A DNA stretch of 64,000 bases from assembly GCA_016183775.1 (NCBI GenBank), contig JACPDY010000087.1, positions 1 through 64,000 on the forward strand, written 5' to 3'. This DNA is from Bacteroidota bacterium (GTDB lineage Bacteria > Bacteroidota > Bacteroidia > JABDFU01). Shown here one piece after another: positions 51,973 to 61,018 of the stretch (position 1 is the stretch's first letter; the number at the start of each line of letters is the position of its first letter). The notes under the pieces are model-generated. The model was not told where the DNA came from, ran no database searches, and saw nothing but the letters and a program-made list of their open reading frames with translations. The position numbers and the translations under genes are program-made.

Positions 51973-53148
51973 ATGACAACTGACCCTTTAACACAAGAAT
52001 CGGCCTCGATTGATTTCAGTCAGAACGAAAATCAGCGTATGATAGCTGATATGATTCGCAAATTTGGAGAAGAACATATCAAACCAAAGCTGATGGAGTG
52101 GGATGAAGCGCAGATCTTTCCTGTTGAAGTATTCAAAAAGTTAGGAGAATTGGGGTTGATGGGAGTACTTGTACCCACAGAGTATGGCGGGTCGGGTTTT
52201 ACTTATACCGAGTACGTAACTGCAATAGTAGAGTTGTCAAAAATATGCGGTTCTATTGGCTTGTCAATGGCGGCGCACAATTCGCTTTGTACCGGACATA
52301 TCTTATCATGTGCGAGCGAAGAACAAAAAAGAAAATATTTACCAAAGCTTGCCACCGCCGAGTGGATCGGGGCATGGGGCCTTACCGAAGTAGGTACCGG
52401 TTCTGATTCAGGTAATATGTCAACCACAGCGGTTAAGGATGGCGATCATTATGTTCTCAATGGCTCTAAAAATTTTATCACACATGGCAAGTCCTGTAAT
52501 GTAGCTGTTGTAATTGCAAGAACCGGCGAAAAAGGAGATTCTCACGGAATGACCGCTTTCATTATCGAAAAGGGTACAGCAGGCTTCTCCTCTGGCCGTA
52601 AAGAAAATAAATTAGGCATGCGTGCTTCTGAAACTACGGAGTTAATTTTTCAAAATTGCAGGGTACATAAAAGCCAGGTTATAGGTGAAGTTGGGGATGG
52701 TTTTATTCAATCCATGAAAGTGTTGGATGGCGGGCGCATCTCTATCGCGTCATTATCTGTTGGTATTGCAAAGGGAGCATTTGAGGCCGCAGTGAAATAT
52801 TCCAAAGAGCGTGAACAATTTGGTAAACCCATTTCAGAGTTTCAGGCCATCGCTTTCAAGCTTGCCGATATGGCTACACAAATTGAAGCTGCTGAGTTGC
52901 TCACTTACCGGGCTGCAGACCTTAAGAATAGACATAAAAAGGTGAGTAAGGAAAGCGCTTTTGCGAAATATTATGCATCAGAAGTAGCAGTAAAAGTATC
53001 GACCGAAGCGGTTCAGATATTCGGTGGTTACGGTTACACCAAAGATTTTCCGGTCGAAAAATATTACCGTGATTCAAAGCTTTGTACCATAGGCGAAGGA
53101 ACCTCTGAGATCCAAAAACTCGTTATTTCAAGAGAAATATTAAAATAA
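51973..53148 (+). CDS. Acyl-CoA dehydrogenase
   Basis: This 391-residue flavoenzyme has the full ACAD arrangement: an N-terminal helical domain ([18 protein letters not shown]), [17 protein letters not shown] and [13 protein letters not shown] in the middle FAD-binding region, [18 protein letters not shown], and the C-terminal [13 protein letters not shown] with the catalytic glutamate. It oxidises an acyl-CoA to the trans-2-enoyl form. The short-chain/butyryl type is likely. No other beta-oxidation gene is adjacent. The start codon lies at the edge of an AATGACC repeat. Confidence 0.95.
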   Translation: MTTDPLTQESASIDFSQNENQRMIADMIRKFGEEHIKPKLMEWDEAQIFPVEVFKKLGELGLMGVLVPTEYGGSGFTYTEYVTAIVELSKICGSIGLSMAAHNSLCTGHILSCASEEQKRKYLPKLATAEWIGAWGLTEVGTGSDSGNMSTTAVKDGDHYVLNGSKNFITHGKSCNVAVVIARTGEKGDSHGMTAFIIEKGTAGFSSGRKENKLGMRASETTELIFQNCRVHKSQVIGEVGDGFIQSMKVLDGGRISIASLSVGIAKGAFEAAVKYSKEREQFGKPISEFQAIAFKLADMATQIEAAELLTYRAADLKNRHKKVSKESAFAKYYASEVAVKVSTEAVQIFGGYGYTKDFPVEKYYRDSKLCTIGEGTSEIQKLVISREILK

Positions 53149-53281
53149 TAGGAAATTTTATTCCTGTTAAAACACTTTAAGTTTCTTCTTCTTAAAATAT
53201 AATTCAATTACTATCGTTTGGACAATAAATCAATCCAATAAGATAATGCCCGGATAATTACTTTTCTCCAACAATTGTCAT

Positions 53282-53902
53282 TTGAAACGGGTGTTTTTTA
53301 TCTTTTTAGTTCCATATTCTGTTTTTGCTCAATACAATGGTGAAAAGCATTGGGATATTCTGTATGGTTTAAGTAAAAGTTTTGCAAGCCCTGAGTTTAA
53401 AGCGTATAATCTAAGATTTGTTTCCCCACCGTTTAAAATAGAAACTGGAAGCGAATATTGGACTGATGAGGAAGAAAAGAATCCGGAGAAATTTAAGAAA
53501 TACCGTTTTATGTTTGAGTTAATGTATGCATCATCTTATGCCGATTCGTTTCAAGTTTATCCTAAACCCGCGGCACTATACCATTTTAAGGATGTAAAAC
53601 AATATTTTTTTTCAGGAAATATTTTGTACGCAATAGTAAACTATAAAAGATTAAGAATGGAGTTATCATGTGGATTGCAGATGTTTTTTTTAATAAATCC
53701 GGATTTTGGTTTAATTAACTTTCGAAGATTTTATAATTATAATGTGGGGTTATTCACTCAGCTTGAGTTTGAAATAATTTCCCCGTTTATTGATATTGGA
53801 TTGAATGGCATCTGCACTTTTGGAGCCAAATGCTCATTTGAACCAATTTATTCAAGGACTCATAGAAAGTACAAGCTTCACCTAAAAAAAGGTATAAAGT
53901 AA
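53282..53902 (+). CDS. Secreted hypothetical protein, possibly small outer-membrane barrel
   Basis: This 206-residue protein has a short signal peptide (VFFIFLVPYSVFAQ). The rest alternates aromatic and polar residues in possible beta strands (YRFMFELMYASSYADSF, LRMELSCGLQMFFL, VGLFTQLEFEIISPF), which suggests a small porin-like or outer-membrane-associated protein. I do not recognise the family. The start is a TTG at 53282 just before KRVFFIF. The 217-base gap after it (53903-54120) contains the rpsU promoter element and nothing else recognisable. Confidence 0.5.
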   Translation: MKRVFFIFLVPYSVFAQYNGEKHWDILYGLSKSFASPEFKAYNLRFVSPPFKIETGSEYWTDEEEKNPEKFKKYRFMFELMYASSYADSFQVYPKPAALYHFKDVKQYFFSGNILYAIVNYKRLRMELSCGLQMFFLINPDFGLINFRRFYNYNVGLFTQLEFEIISPFIDIGLNGICTFGAKCSFEPIYSRTHRKYKLHLKKGIK

Positions 53903-54078
53903 AGATAGATTTTTCTAATAAGAGTTGTAATTCCCAAATCCCCACCATTTTTTGCATCGCTTAAAAGTATTTGCCGATTTAATGGTTAAAATCGGCCCTT
54001 TTTGTAGCATTTTTTCGTATTGAATTCAATAACCCGAATAATAATTCCTGAATTCTTTCCCCTTTTTACTTTTTTTAA

Positions 54079-54086
54079 TATATTTG
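54079..54086 (+). promoter_or_regulatory. Candidate -7 element for rpsU
   Basis: TATATTTG fully matches TAnnTTTG and lies 34 bases before the rpsU ATG. The expected -33 region (around 54056-54059) reads TTTC, one base from TTTG. Confidence 0.55.
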
Positions 54087-54120
54087 CAGCCCTATTAATA
54101 AAACATAAGAAGAAAACAAT

Positions 54121-54318
54121 ATGCTAATAGTACAAGTAAAAGAAGGCGAATCGATTGAAAAAGCCCTGAAAAAATTCAAGAAAAAATTTGAAAAAACAGG
54201 TGTTGTAAAAGAATTACGTGAACGTCAAAAATTCACCAAACCTTCTGTTGTAAGGCGCGAAGAGATCATCCACGCACGATACAAGCAAAAACTGCAAGCC
54301 GGCGAAGACGCTGAGTAA
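54121..54318 (+). CDS. rpsU: 30S ribosomal protein S21
   Basis: This 65-residue basic protein begins MLIVQVKEGESIEKALKKFKKK and continues GVVKELRERQKFTKPS and RRREEI-like arginine/lysine-rich helix, the S21 pattern. S21 sits near the anti-Shine-Dalgarno region of 16S rRNA. It is transcribed alone, with its own promoter-like element and a strong terminator, as is common for S21 in this phylum. Confidence 0.96.
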   Translation: MLIVQVKEGESIEKALKKFKKKFEKTGVVKELRERQKFTKPSVVRREEIIHARYKQKLQAGEDAE

Positions 54319-54343
54319 TTTGCGATAATTATATTTTATTAAG

Positions 54344-54374
54344 TAGCAATCGAAAAATCGGTTGCTATTTTTAT
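54344..54374 (+). terminator. Intrinsic terminator after rpsU
   Basis: TAGCAATCGA (54344-54353) pairs with TCGGTTGCTA (54358-54367), with one wobble and an AAAA loop, followed by TTTTTATTT. Confidence 0.9.
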
Positions 54375-54425
54375 TTCCTATGGGTCGGGACATTTTTCAT
54401 TATGGTAGATTAATTAATTAACACA

Positions 54426-55970
54426 TTGAAAAAAACAACTACTTTTTTTACTTTTCTAATTACAATCGCTGCTTTCGGTCAGACGACTTTTCAAAGCCGG
54501 TTTGGAAGAGGATCAAGTTATTACCCGGCTGTAATACTCACGCATGATGGCAATTTTCTTATTGCCGGCGGCAGTCTTAATCACCAGAATGGTACTGTAT
54601 ATGCAACTTTAAAAAAAATAGATACTAAAGGAGATGTATTGTGGTCAAATACTTATGTTGATTATTACCATGCAACTTCGCTCGAGCAAATAAATGACTC
54701 AGAGTATATTTTTGCATGTCATGGATTTTCAAGTGGAGCGTCTTTTATGAAAGTTGATTCTGTAGGTTATCCTATAAATTATAAAACATATTATAATATT
54801 CAGGATTATTTTACTCAGGAGGCTATATGTAGTAAGCCGACAGCTGACGGTGGGTTTGTAGTTGCCGGCAATTCGCAGCATTTTACATCTTTAAACACCA
54901 AACCATACTTAATCAAAACTAACTCATATGGTGATACTTTATGGTCACGTGCGTATGGTGGAGCAAGCTATGATTATTTTGGCGCACTTGAAGTAACCAG
55001 TGATGGTAGTTATGTTATTACCGGATGGACGGCAAATTTTGGAGGCGGGGGTGGGGTATATCTTACCAAAATTGATTCTTTGGGAGATGTAATCTGGAGT
55101 AAGGTTTATGGAGGGCCATCAATGGATAGAGGATTCTCAATCCATCAAAATTTCGACAAAGGTTATATAATAGGTGGATTTACTGATAATTATGGCGCCG
55201 GCGATTCAGATGCTTTTTTGCTCAGGACAGATTCGATGGGTCAGGTAATTTGGGCTAAAGCTTATGGAAATTCCGGATACGATAAAGTTAATTCCGTTTG
55301 TCAAACTTCTGATAGTGGATTTGTTTTTACCGGAGTCATATCTGATGATGATCATAACTGGAATGCATATCTTGTTAAAGTTAATTCAATGGGTGATACT
55401 ATTTGGACAAAGTCTTATGGCGGTAAAAACACTGCTTTGCCAATTGGAACATGCGTCCGACAAACAAATGACCTAGGATATATAATTGCAGGACCTGCCC
55501 AAGACTCGATTGGGGGAATATATATTATAAAAACTGATTCTAAAGGCAATTCAAGTTGCGGTGATCACCCAATCCCAACCATTGTAACAACTGCACCTAT
55601 TTCTGCGCGTAACACATTTCCTTCTGCTTTGGGGCTTCCTTCAGGAACATTTGGAACTTACCCTTCTAATATTCTTACAAAAGATACTGCTATAACAATC
55701 TGTTATGTGTCAGGTATAAGCGAAGGCAGGGATTCGGATGCCATTGTCATTTTCCCAAATCCCACATCCGACATCATTAATATTTCTGTGCATAAAAATA
55801 TATTTAATGGTACAATGAATGTTTTTAATGATATCGGAGAGAAAGTTTATTCACAAGCTTTCAACGGGAGAAAGGAATTAATAAATTATAAACTCAAACA
55901 AGGAATTTATTTTATGCAATTAACAAATGGTAATGAAACATGGACTCAAAAAATTATAATAGTCCAATAG
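54426..55970 (+). CDS. Secreted repeat protein with T9SS type A sorting domain
   Basis: This 514-residue protein has a signal peptide (FFTFLITIAAFG) and about seven tandem units of roughly 50 residues. Each carries a D-G-G/G-G-[FY]-[VI] turn and a W-[ST]-[KR]-x-Y-G-G motif (for example GDVIWSKVYGGPSMDRG, GQVIWAKAYGNSGYDKV, GDTIWTKSYGGKN), which suggests a beta-propeller-like array. The tail IVIFPNPTSDIINI through GIYFMQL and KIIIVQ is the T9SS type A sorting signal. Surface export by the type IX system is expected. It starts with TTG. Confidence 0.88.
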   Translation: MKKTTTFFTFLITIAAFGQTTFQSRFGRGSSYYPAVILTHDGNFLIAGGSLNHQNGTVYATLKKIDTKGDVLWSNTYVDYYHATSLEQINDSEYIFACHGFSSGASFMKVDSVGYPINYKTYYNIQDYFTQEAICSKPTADGGFVVAGNSQHFTSLNTKPYLIKTNSYGDTLWSRAYGGASYDYFGALEVTSDGSYVITGWTANFGGGGGVYLTKIDSLGDVIWSKVYGGPSMDRGFSIHQNFDKGYIIGGFTDNYGAGDSDAFLLRTDSMGQVIWAKAYGNSGYDKVNSVCQTSDSGFVFTGVISDDDHNWNAYLVKVNSMGDTIWTKSYGGKNTALPIGTCVRQTNDLGYIIAGPAQDSIGGIYIIKTDSKGNSSCGDHPIPTIVTTAPISARNTFPSALGLPSGTFGTYPSNILTKDTAITICYVSGISEGRDSDAIVIFPNPTSDIINISVHKNIFNGTMNVFNDIGEKVYSQAFNGRKELINYKLKQGIYFMQLTNGNETWTQKIIIVQ

Positions 55971-56051
55971 CTCCCCAAAAATAAAGCCCAATCTTTGCGG
56001 AAATCCCATAGGGTGACCACAACATTTTTCCCTTAACTTCGTTATCACTAC

Positions 56052-56059
56052 TATCTTTG
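56052..56059 (+). promoter_or_regulatory. Candidate -7 element directly before the Xer recombinase
   Basis: TATCTTTG fully matches TAnnTTTG. The recombinase ATG begins at 56067, seven bases after the last G, so a transcript from here would have almost no leader. No TTTG lies at the -33 distance. Confidence 0.5.
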
Positions 56060-56066
56060 CAGAACG

Positions 56067-56960
56067 ATGACCATTCTTCAATTAAAAGATAATTTCCTCG
56101 AATACCTCCAATTCGAAAAGCGGCTTTCCGGACATACGGTAACGTCATACAATACTGACCTGGATCAATTTATTGCCTATTTAATTGAAAATTATAAGAT
56201 CGAAACAATTGATGGGGTTAACCACTTGCTTATCCGCTCGTGGGTGGTGAGCCAGATGGAGCAAAAAATTTCTGCGCGCACAATAAATCATAAAATTACA
56301 GCATTAAAAACATTCTATAAGTATCTGCTGCGCCAGGGGGTAGTGACCGAAAATCCAATGCCTAAGATACAAACACCTAAAATAGCCAAACGGTTAACGG
56401 TGTTTGTAGAAAAGGATAATATGGATAAACTGCTCGACAATGTTGATTTTGGTGATGATTTCGCGGGCATTCGCAATCAGCTTATGATCGAGCTTTTTTA
56501 TGCAACAGGCATTCGTTTGGCTGAGTTGGTTGGCTTAAAGCAACAAAATGTGGATATGTATAATTGCACCATAAAAGTGCTGGGTAAGCGAAACAAGGAA
56601 CGTGTAATTCCTTTTGCCGATTCGTTAAAGCCTAGGATCAAAAAATACCTGGCTCAGAAAGCTAAAATCAATAATATTAATGAAGAGCACTTTTTTGTTA
56701 CCGAAAAAGGCAACAAATTATATGAAAAGTTAGTATACAGGGTTGTAAATAATTACCTTAGTATGGTAACAACAATCGAAAAAAGAAGTCCGCATGTATT
56801 ACGTCACACATTTGCCACACACATGTTAAACAACGGAGCCGATCTGAATGCCATTAAAGAATTACTCGGTCACTCCAGTCTTGCTGCGACACAGGTGTAT
56901 ACGCACAATACAGTCGAAAAGCTGAAGGCGGTTCACAAGCAGGCTCATCCTAAAGCATAA
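56067..56960 (+). CDS. Xer-type tyrosine recombinase
   Basis: This 297-residue protein has an N-terminal SAM-like DNA-binding domain (FEKRLSGHTVTSYNTDLDQF) and the catalytic domain with Arg150 (ATGIRLAELVGL), His243 and Arg246 (HVLRHTFATHM), LGHSSLAATQ and the nucleophile Tyr278 (VYTH). It matches the XerC/XerD group that resolves chromosome dimers at dif. The neighbourhood (hpf, tRNAs, tuf) is chromosomal-core, so it is a housekeeping copy rather than a phage integrase. Which of XerC or XerD it is cannot be fixed. Confidence 0.93.
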   Translation: MTILQLKDNFLEYLQFEKRLSGHTVTSYNTDLDQFIAYLIENYKIETIDGVNHLLIRSWVVSQMEQKISARTINHKITALKTFYKYLLRQGVVTENPMPKIQTPKIAKRLTVFVEKDNMDKLLDNVDFGDDFAGIRNQLMIELFYATGIRLAELVGLKQQNVDMYNCTIKVLGKRNKERVIPFADSLKPRIKKYLAQKAKINNINEEHFFVTEKGNKLYEKLVYRVVNNYLSMVTTIEKRSPHVLRHTFATHMLNNGADLNAIKELLGHSSLAATQVYTHNTVEKLKAVHKQAHPKA

Positions 56961-57005
56961 CAAAAGAATAATAAACAAAGTATTAACCTCCAAAACTTCC
57001 CGGTT

Positions 57006-57305
57006 ATGAACATCAAGATCCAGTCAATCCATTTCGACGCCGATACCAGGCTCCTCGAATTTGTACAAGAAAAAGTAAATAAATTAGGTCGTTATTATGA
57101 TGGAATTATTGGAGGGGAGGTATTCCTTAAACTTGATAAATCCAGCACTACAGAAAATAAGGTTGCAGAAATCAAGATCCAGCTACGCGGAAACGATCTT
57201 TTTGTAAAGAAACAGTGTAAAACCTTCGAAGAAGCGGTGGATACGAGTATTGTGGCCCTTACTAACCAGGTTAAAAAATACAAGGAAAAAGTGAAGGGCT
57301 TGTAG
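57006..57305 (+). CDS. hpf: Ribosome hibernation/stationary-phase factor (HPF/RaiA family)
   Basis: This 99-residue protein begins MNIKIQSIHFDADTRLLEFVQ, then VNKLGRYYDGI and VEIKIQLRGNDLFVKK-like strands, and ends VALTNQVKKYKEKVKG. These fit the short HPF/RaiA fold, which binds the 30S decoding centre and promotes 100S formation or dormancy. It follows the Xer gene by 45 bases and precedes the tRNA-tuf cluster, a common Bacteroidota order. The long-form C-terminal domain is absent. Confidence 0.92.
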   Translation: MNIKIQSIHFDADTRLLEFVQEKVNKLGRYYDGIIGGEVFLKLDKSSTTENKVAEIKIQLRGNDLFVKKQCKTFEEAVDTSIVALTNQVKKYKEKVKGL

Positions 57306-57371
57306 AAAAATACCACTTATATCAAATTTTGTTCCAATCCAGTTCTTTTTTGTAAAAAAAGCTGATTTTAT

Positions 57372-57402
57372 TTTGTAGGTTACTAATAGTTTTATAGATT
57401 TG
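57372..57402 (+). promoter_or_regulatory. Bacteroidota-type promoter before the tRNA-tuf operon
   Basis: TTTG (57372-57375), a 19-base spacer, then TAGATTTG (57395-57402) give a complete match to the phylum consensus. The first tRNA begins at 57467. The last base of the -7 element is also the first base of a terminator-like hairpin. Confidence 0.75.
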
Positions 57403-57431
57403 CAGTCCTTTTAAAAAAGGGCTGCTTTTTT
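57402..57431 (+). terminator. Intrinsic terminator between hpf and the tRNA cluster
   Basis: GCAGTCCTTTT (57402-57412) pairs with AAAAGGGCTGC (57415-57425), with one wobble, followed by six T. It can end hpf transcription, but its left arm overlaps the -7 element of the next promoter, so it may also lie in the tRNA operon's leader. Confidence 0.8.
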
Positions 57432-57466
57432 ATTGTATATAAGTTCTTTAAAATGCTTGAATACAG

Positions 57467-57540
57467 GCCGATGTAGCTCAGTTGGCCAGAGCAGCTGATT
57501 TGTAATCAGCTGGTCGGGGGTTCGAATCCCTCCATCGGCT
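57467..57540 (+). tRNA. tRNA-Thr (anticodon TGT)
   Basis: This is a 74-base cloverleaf. The acceptor arm GCCGATG pairs with CATCGGC, the anticodon loop is TTTGTAA with TGT, and the T arm contains GGTTCGAATCC. The discriminator is T, and no CCA is encoded. It is the first of four tRNA genes before tuf, matching the classical order Thr-Tyr-Gly-Thr-tuf. Confidence 0.97.
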
Positions 57541-57567
57541 CTGTTTATGCTAATTCCGGTTGATTTT

Positions 57568-57650
57568 GGGGAGATAGCCAAGTGGCCAAAGGCAACAGAC
57601 TGTAAATCTGTCCTCTTCGGAGTTCATAGGTTCGAATCCTATTCTCCCCA
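57568..57650 (+). tRNA. tRNA-Tyr (anticodon GTA)
   Basis: This is an 83-base gene with a long variable arm (TCCTCTTCGGA), acceptor GGGGAGA/TCTCCCC, anticodon loop CTGTAAA and T arm GGTTCGAATCC. The discriminator is A, and no CCA is encoded. Confidence 0.97.
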
Positions 57651-57678
57651 CGTTCTTAACGCGTGGAACTTGAATTAA

Positions 57679-57751
57679 GCGGAAGTAGCTCATTTGGTAG
57701 AGCATCAGCCTTCCAAGCTGAGGGTGGCCGGTTCGAGCCCGGTCTTCCGCT
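57679..57751 (+). tRNA. tRNA-Gly (anticodon TCC)
   Basis: This is a 73-base cloverleaf with acceptor GCGGAAG/CTTCCGC, anticodon loop CTTCCAA and T arm GGTTCGAGCCC. The discriminator is T, and no CCA is encoded. Confidence 0.97.
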
Positions 57752-57765
57752 CACACTGGGTTTAA

Positions 57766-57805
57766 GGTTGCTGGTTTCAGGTTTTACCTGGAGCCTGGAT
57801 CAAAG
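57766..57805 (+). repeat. GGTTTCAGGTT-type repeat between tRNA-Gly and tRNA-Thr
   Basis: GGTTGCTGGTTTCAGGTTTT is followed by ACCTGGAGCCTGG, a partial inverted complement. It belongs to the same family as the repeats in ddl and in the 45048 reductase gene. Confidence 0.55.
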
Positions 57806-57815
57806 AACCGGAAAA

Positions 57816-57887
<72 letters not shown>

Positions 57888-58039
57888 CAAAAGCTGTCTG
57901 GGGGCCGCCCGAATAAAACCGAGTCAATAACTCAAGCATTAGATGATGATTCATCAGTTTGGTAAAAAGTAGCAGGAAATAAAAAGTAAATTTTGTAAGA
58001 AAATAAAACCAGTATAAACACCTTAAATAATCAATTGAT

Positions 58040-59230
<1,191 letters not shown>

Positions 59231-59255
59231 TTCAATAAAAGAGTTAACAGAAGAT

Positions 59256-59285
59256 AAAGGTGTCCTGATATTTCAGGACACCTTT
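59256..59285 (+). terminator. Hairpin terminator after tuf
   Basis: A perfect 13-base stem (59256-59268 with 59273-59285), a four-base TATT loop and the core AGGTGTCCTGA. The stem ends in TTT, with no longer T-tract after it. Confidence 0.8.
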
Positions 59286-59372
59286 GCTGCCCTCTAAAGG
59301 GAAAGAAAATTCCGTAATAAGCACGCGTGCAGAGGGTTTAAGAATTGAAAAATGGAGGAATTGGGGCCAAAG

Positions 59373-59444
59373 ACGGGCATAGTTCAATGGCTAGAATAGC
59401 GGTCTCCAAAACCGTTGATCTTGGTTCGAGTCCAGGTGCCCGTG
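59373..59444 (+). tRNA. tRNA-Trp (anticodon CCA)
   Basis: This is a 72-base cloverleaf with acceptor ACGGGCA/TGCCCGT, anticodon loop CTCCAAA with CCA, T arm GGTTCGAGTCC and discriminator G. Its 3' half is duplicated exactly about 100 bases downstream. Confidence 0.95.
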
Positions 59445-59494
59445 CAAGGAGAATAAAAAGGCCGCAATTTTTTGCGGGGGGGATTAAAGGGAAA

Positions 59495-59552
59495 TAGAAT
59501 AGTCCCGCTCAAAGCGGGATTGATCTTGGTTCGAGTCCAGGTGCCCGTGCAA
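59495..59552 (+). pseudogene. tRNA-Trp 3'-half remnant with substituted anticodon arm
   Basis: Bases 59520-59552 repeat 33 of 33 bases of the tRNA-Trp end and its flank (59415-59447), and TAGAATAG at 59495-59502 matches the D-arm end (59392-59399). Between them, the anticodon arm is replaced by a perfect palindrome TCCCGCTCAAAGCGGGA (17 bases, 59503-59519). The 5' acceptor arm is missing, so this cannot be a working tRNA. Confidence 0.85.
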
Positions 59553-59585
59553 AGAAAGAGAAGTTAAGAAACAAAATAAAGAATA

Positions 59586-59777
59586 ATGAGCAGGATCAAG
59601 ACATATTTTGAAGAAACAACAAGCGAACTTTTAACAAAAGTTTCTTGGCCAACCTGGAGTGAATTGCAGGGAAGTGCTATTGTTGTTATGGTTGCTTCGT
59701 TGATCATCGCGTTGTTGATCTTTGCGATGGATACAGTTTTTAATAAGCTGATGGAAGCTTTCTATCAAATGTTTTAA
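59586..59777 (+). CDS. secE: Preprotein translocase subunit SecE
   Basis: This 63-residue protein has the SecE pattern: an amphipathic N-terminal helix with ELLTKVSWPTWSEL, then a single transmembrane segment (IVVMVASLIIALLIFAM). It clamps SecY in the inner membrane. It lies 33 bases after the tRNA remnant and 16 bases before nusG, the usual order. Confidence 0.96.
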   Translation: MSRIKTYFEETTSELLTKVSWPTWSELQGSAIVVMVASLIIALLIFAMDTVFNKLMEAFYQMF

Positions 59778-59793
59778 TTTAAAATAAAAACAA

Positions 59794-60363
59794 ATGAGCC
59801 AGAATGTACAAGTAAAAGAAGGTAGCTCTGTGAAGAAATGGTATGTTGTCCGCGCTATCAGCGGCAAAGAGAAGAAGGTGAAGGAGTATATCGAGAATGA
59901 AATAAATCGTCTTGGCTTAAAAGATTTTGTTTCGCAGGTTTTGATACCAACCGAAAAGGTTTATCAGATCCGTGCCGGAAAAAAAGTGAGTAAAGAGAGA
60001 AGTTTTTTTCCCGGTTACGTGCTTATTGAAGCAGCGTTAGTAGGAGAAGTGCCGCATATTTTGAAAAACATATCAGGTGTGATAGGCTTTTTAGGTGATA
60101 AAGCCGGTAACGCTACACCACTTCGTTTATCTGAAGTGAATCGTATTTTAGGTAAGGTAGATGAATTGGCTGAAAGTGAAGCACAGATCACTAACCCGTT
60201 TGTTGTTGGAGAAGCTGTTAAAGTAATTAACGGTCCGTTCAACAGCTTTACAGGAACTATTGAAGAAATTAATGAAGAAAAGAAAACCCTTAAAGTAATG
60301 GTAAAAATATTCGGACGTAACACTCCGCTTGAACTGGGTTTCCTTGAAGTTGAAAGAGCATAA
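59794..60363 (+). CDS. nusG: Transcription termination/antitermination factor NusG
   Basis: This 189-residue protein has the NGN domain (KKWYVVRAISGKEKKVKEYI, shown at the limit; then FFPGYVLIEA and ISGVIGFLG) and a C-terminal KOW domain (VKVINGPFNSFTGTIEEI). NusG binds RNA polymerase and suppresses pausing, and links to Rho or the ribosome. Length is normal for the phylum. It is followed by two adjacent inverted repeats before rplK. Confidence 0.97.
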   Translation: MSQNVQVKEGSSVKKWYVVRAISGKEKKVKEYIENEINRLGLKDFVSQVLIPTEKVYQIRAGKKVSKERSFFPGYVLIEAALVGEVPHILKNISGVIGFLGDKAGNATPLRLSEVNRILGKVDELAESEAQITNPFVVGEAVKVINGPFNSFTGTIEEINEEKKTLKVMVKIFGRNTPLELGFLEVERA

Positions 60364-60380
60364 CCGGTTTATTGTTTTTT

Positions 60381-60453
60381 GTTAAAAGTTTTTGCGCTTC
60401 CAGCCAAAACTTTTAACCTGCCTGCGGGCCGAACTGCCCCTTCGGCAGGCAGG
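60381..60453 (+). repeat. Two adjacent inverted repeats between nusG and rplK
   Basis: GTTAAAAGTTTT (60381-60392) pairs perfectly with 60406-60417, and CCTGCCTGC (60417-60425) pairs perfectly with GCAGGCAGG (60445-60453). The two stems share base 60417. The second is a GC-rich dispersed type, in contrast to the AT-rich first. Confidence 0.85.
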
Positions 60454-60506
60454 CCTGAAACTGATGAGTAAAGTAGTAGATAAATAGAATTTTAAACTAA
60501 TAAAAC

Positions 60507-60944
60507 ATGGCAAAAGAAGTAAGTGCATTCGTAAAATTACAGATCAAAGGTGGTGCTGCGAATCCGGCTCCTCCGATCGGTCCGGCTCTTGGTGCTAAAG
60601 GTGTTAACATCATGGAGTTCTGTAAGCAGTTCAATGGAAGAACCCAGGACCAGGCGGGTAAAGTACTTCCTGTTATTATTACCGTATACAATGATAAATC
60701 ATTTGATTTCATCATAAAACGTCCGCCTGTGGCAGCCCAGATCATGGATGCTATCAAGATCAAAGGAGGCTCTGCTGAATCGAACAGGAAAAAAGTGGGT
60801 ACCATTAACTGGGACCAGATAAAAAAGATCGCTGAAGATAAAATGCCTGATATGAATTGTTTTACCGTTGAATCAGCTATGAGCATGATCGCAGGTACAG
60901 CGCGCAGTATGGGTGTAAATGTAAGCGGTAATAAACCGTTCTGA
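60507..60944 (+). CDS. rplK: 50S ribosomal protein L11
   Basis: This 145-residue protein has the L11 pattern: [21 protein letters not shown] with the conserved proline-rich linker (shortened to [14 protein letters not shown]), then the C-terminal RNA-binding domain with [15 protein letters not shown] and [12 protein letters not shown]. It forms the GTPase-associated stalk base with L10 and 23S rRNA. The order rplK-rplA-rplJ-rplL-rpoB is standard. Confidence 0.98.
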   Translation: MAKEVSAFVKLQIKGGAANPAPPIGPALGAKGVNIMEFCKQFNGRTQDQAGKVLPVIITVYNDKSFDFIIKRPPVAAQIMDAIKIKGGSAESNRKKVGTINWDQIKKIAEDKMPDMNCFTVESAMSMIAGTARSMGVNVSGNKPF

Positions 60945-61018
60945 TATTTAGTATTTTAACTGATGGAGGCATTGAGCAGAAATGTATCGTGCCGTTCGTA
61001 CATCGCAAAACCAATAAA

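Noticed and set aside
54426-55970. Tandem internal repeats as a variable microsatellite gene
   Set aside because: The repetition is at protein level (about 50-residue propeller-like units) and the DNA units are too diverged for slippage.
56067-56960. Xer recombinase as a phage or island integrase
   Set aside because: The length, motifs and core housekeeping neighbours fit the chromosomal dimer-resolution enzyme, and no mobile cargo or att sites are nearby.
59415-59552. Duplicated tRNA end as attL/attR of an integrated element
   Set aside because: Only about 70 bases separate the copies, with no integrase or cargo. The internal D-arm match shows a degenerate tRNA copy rather than an att pair.
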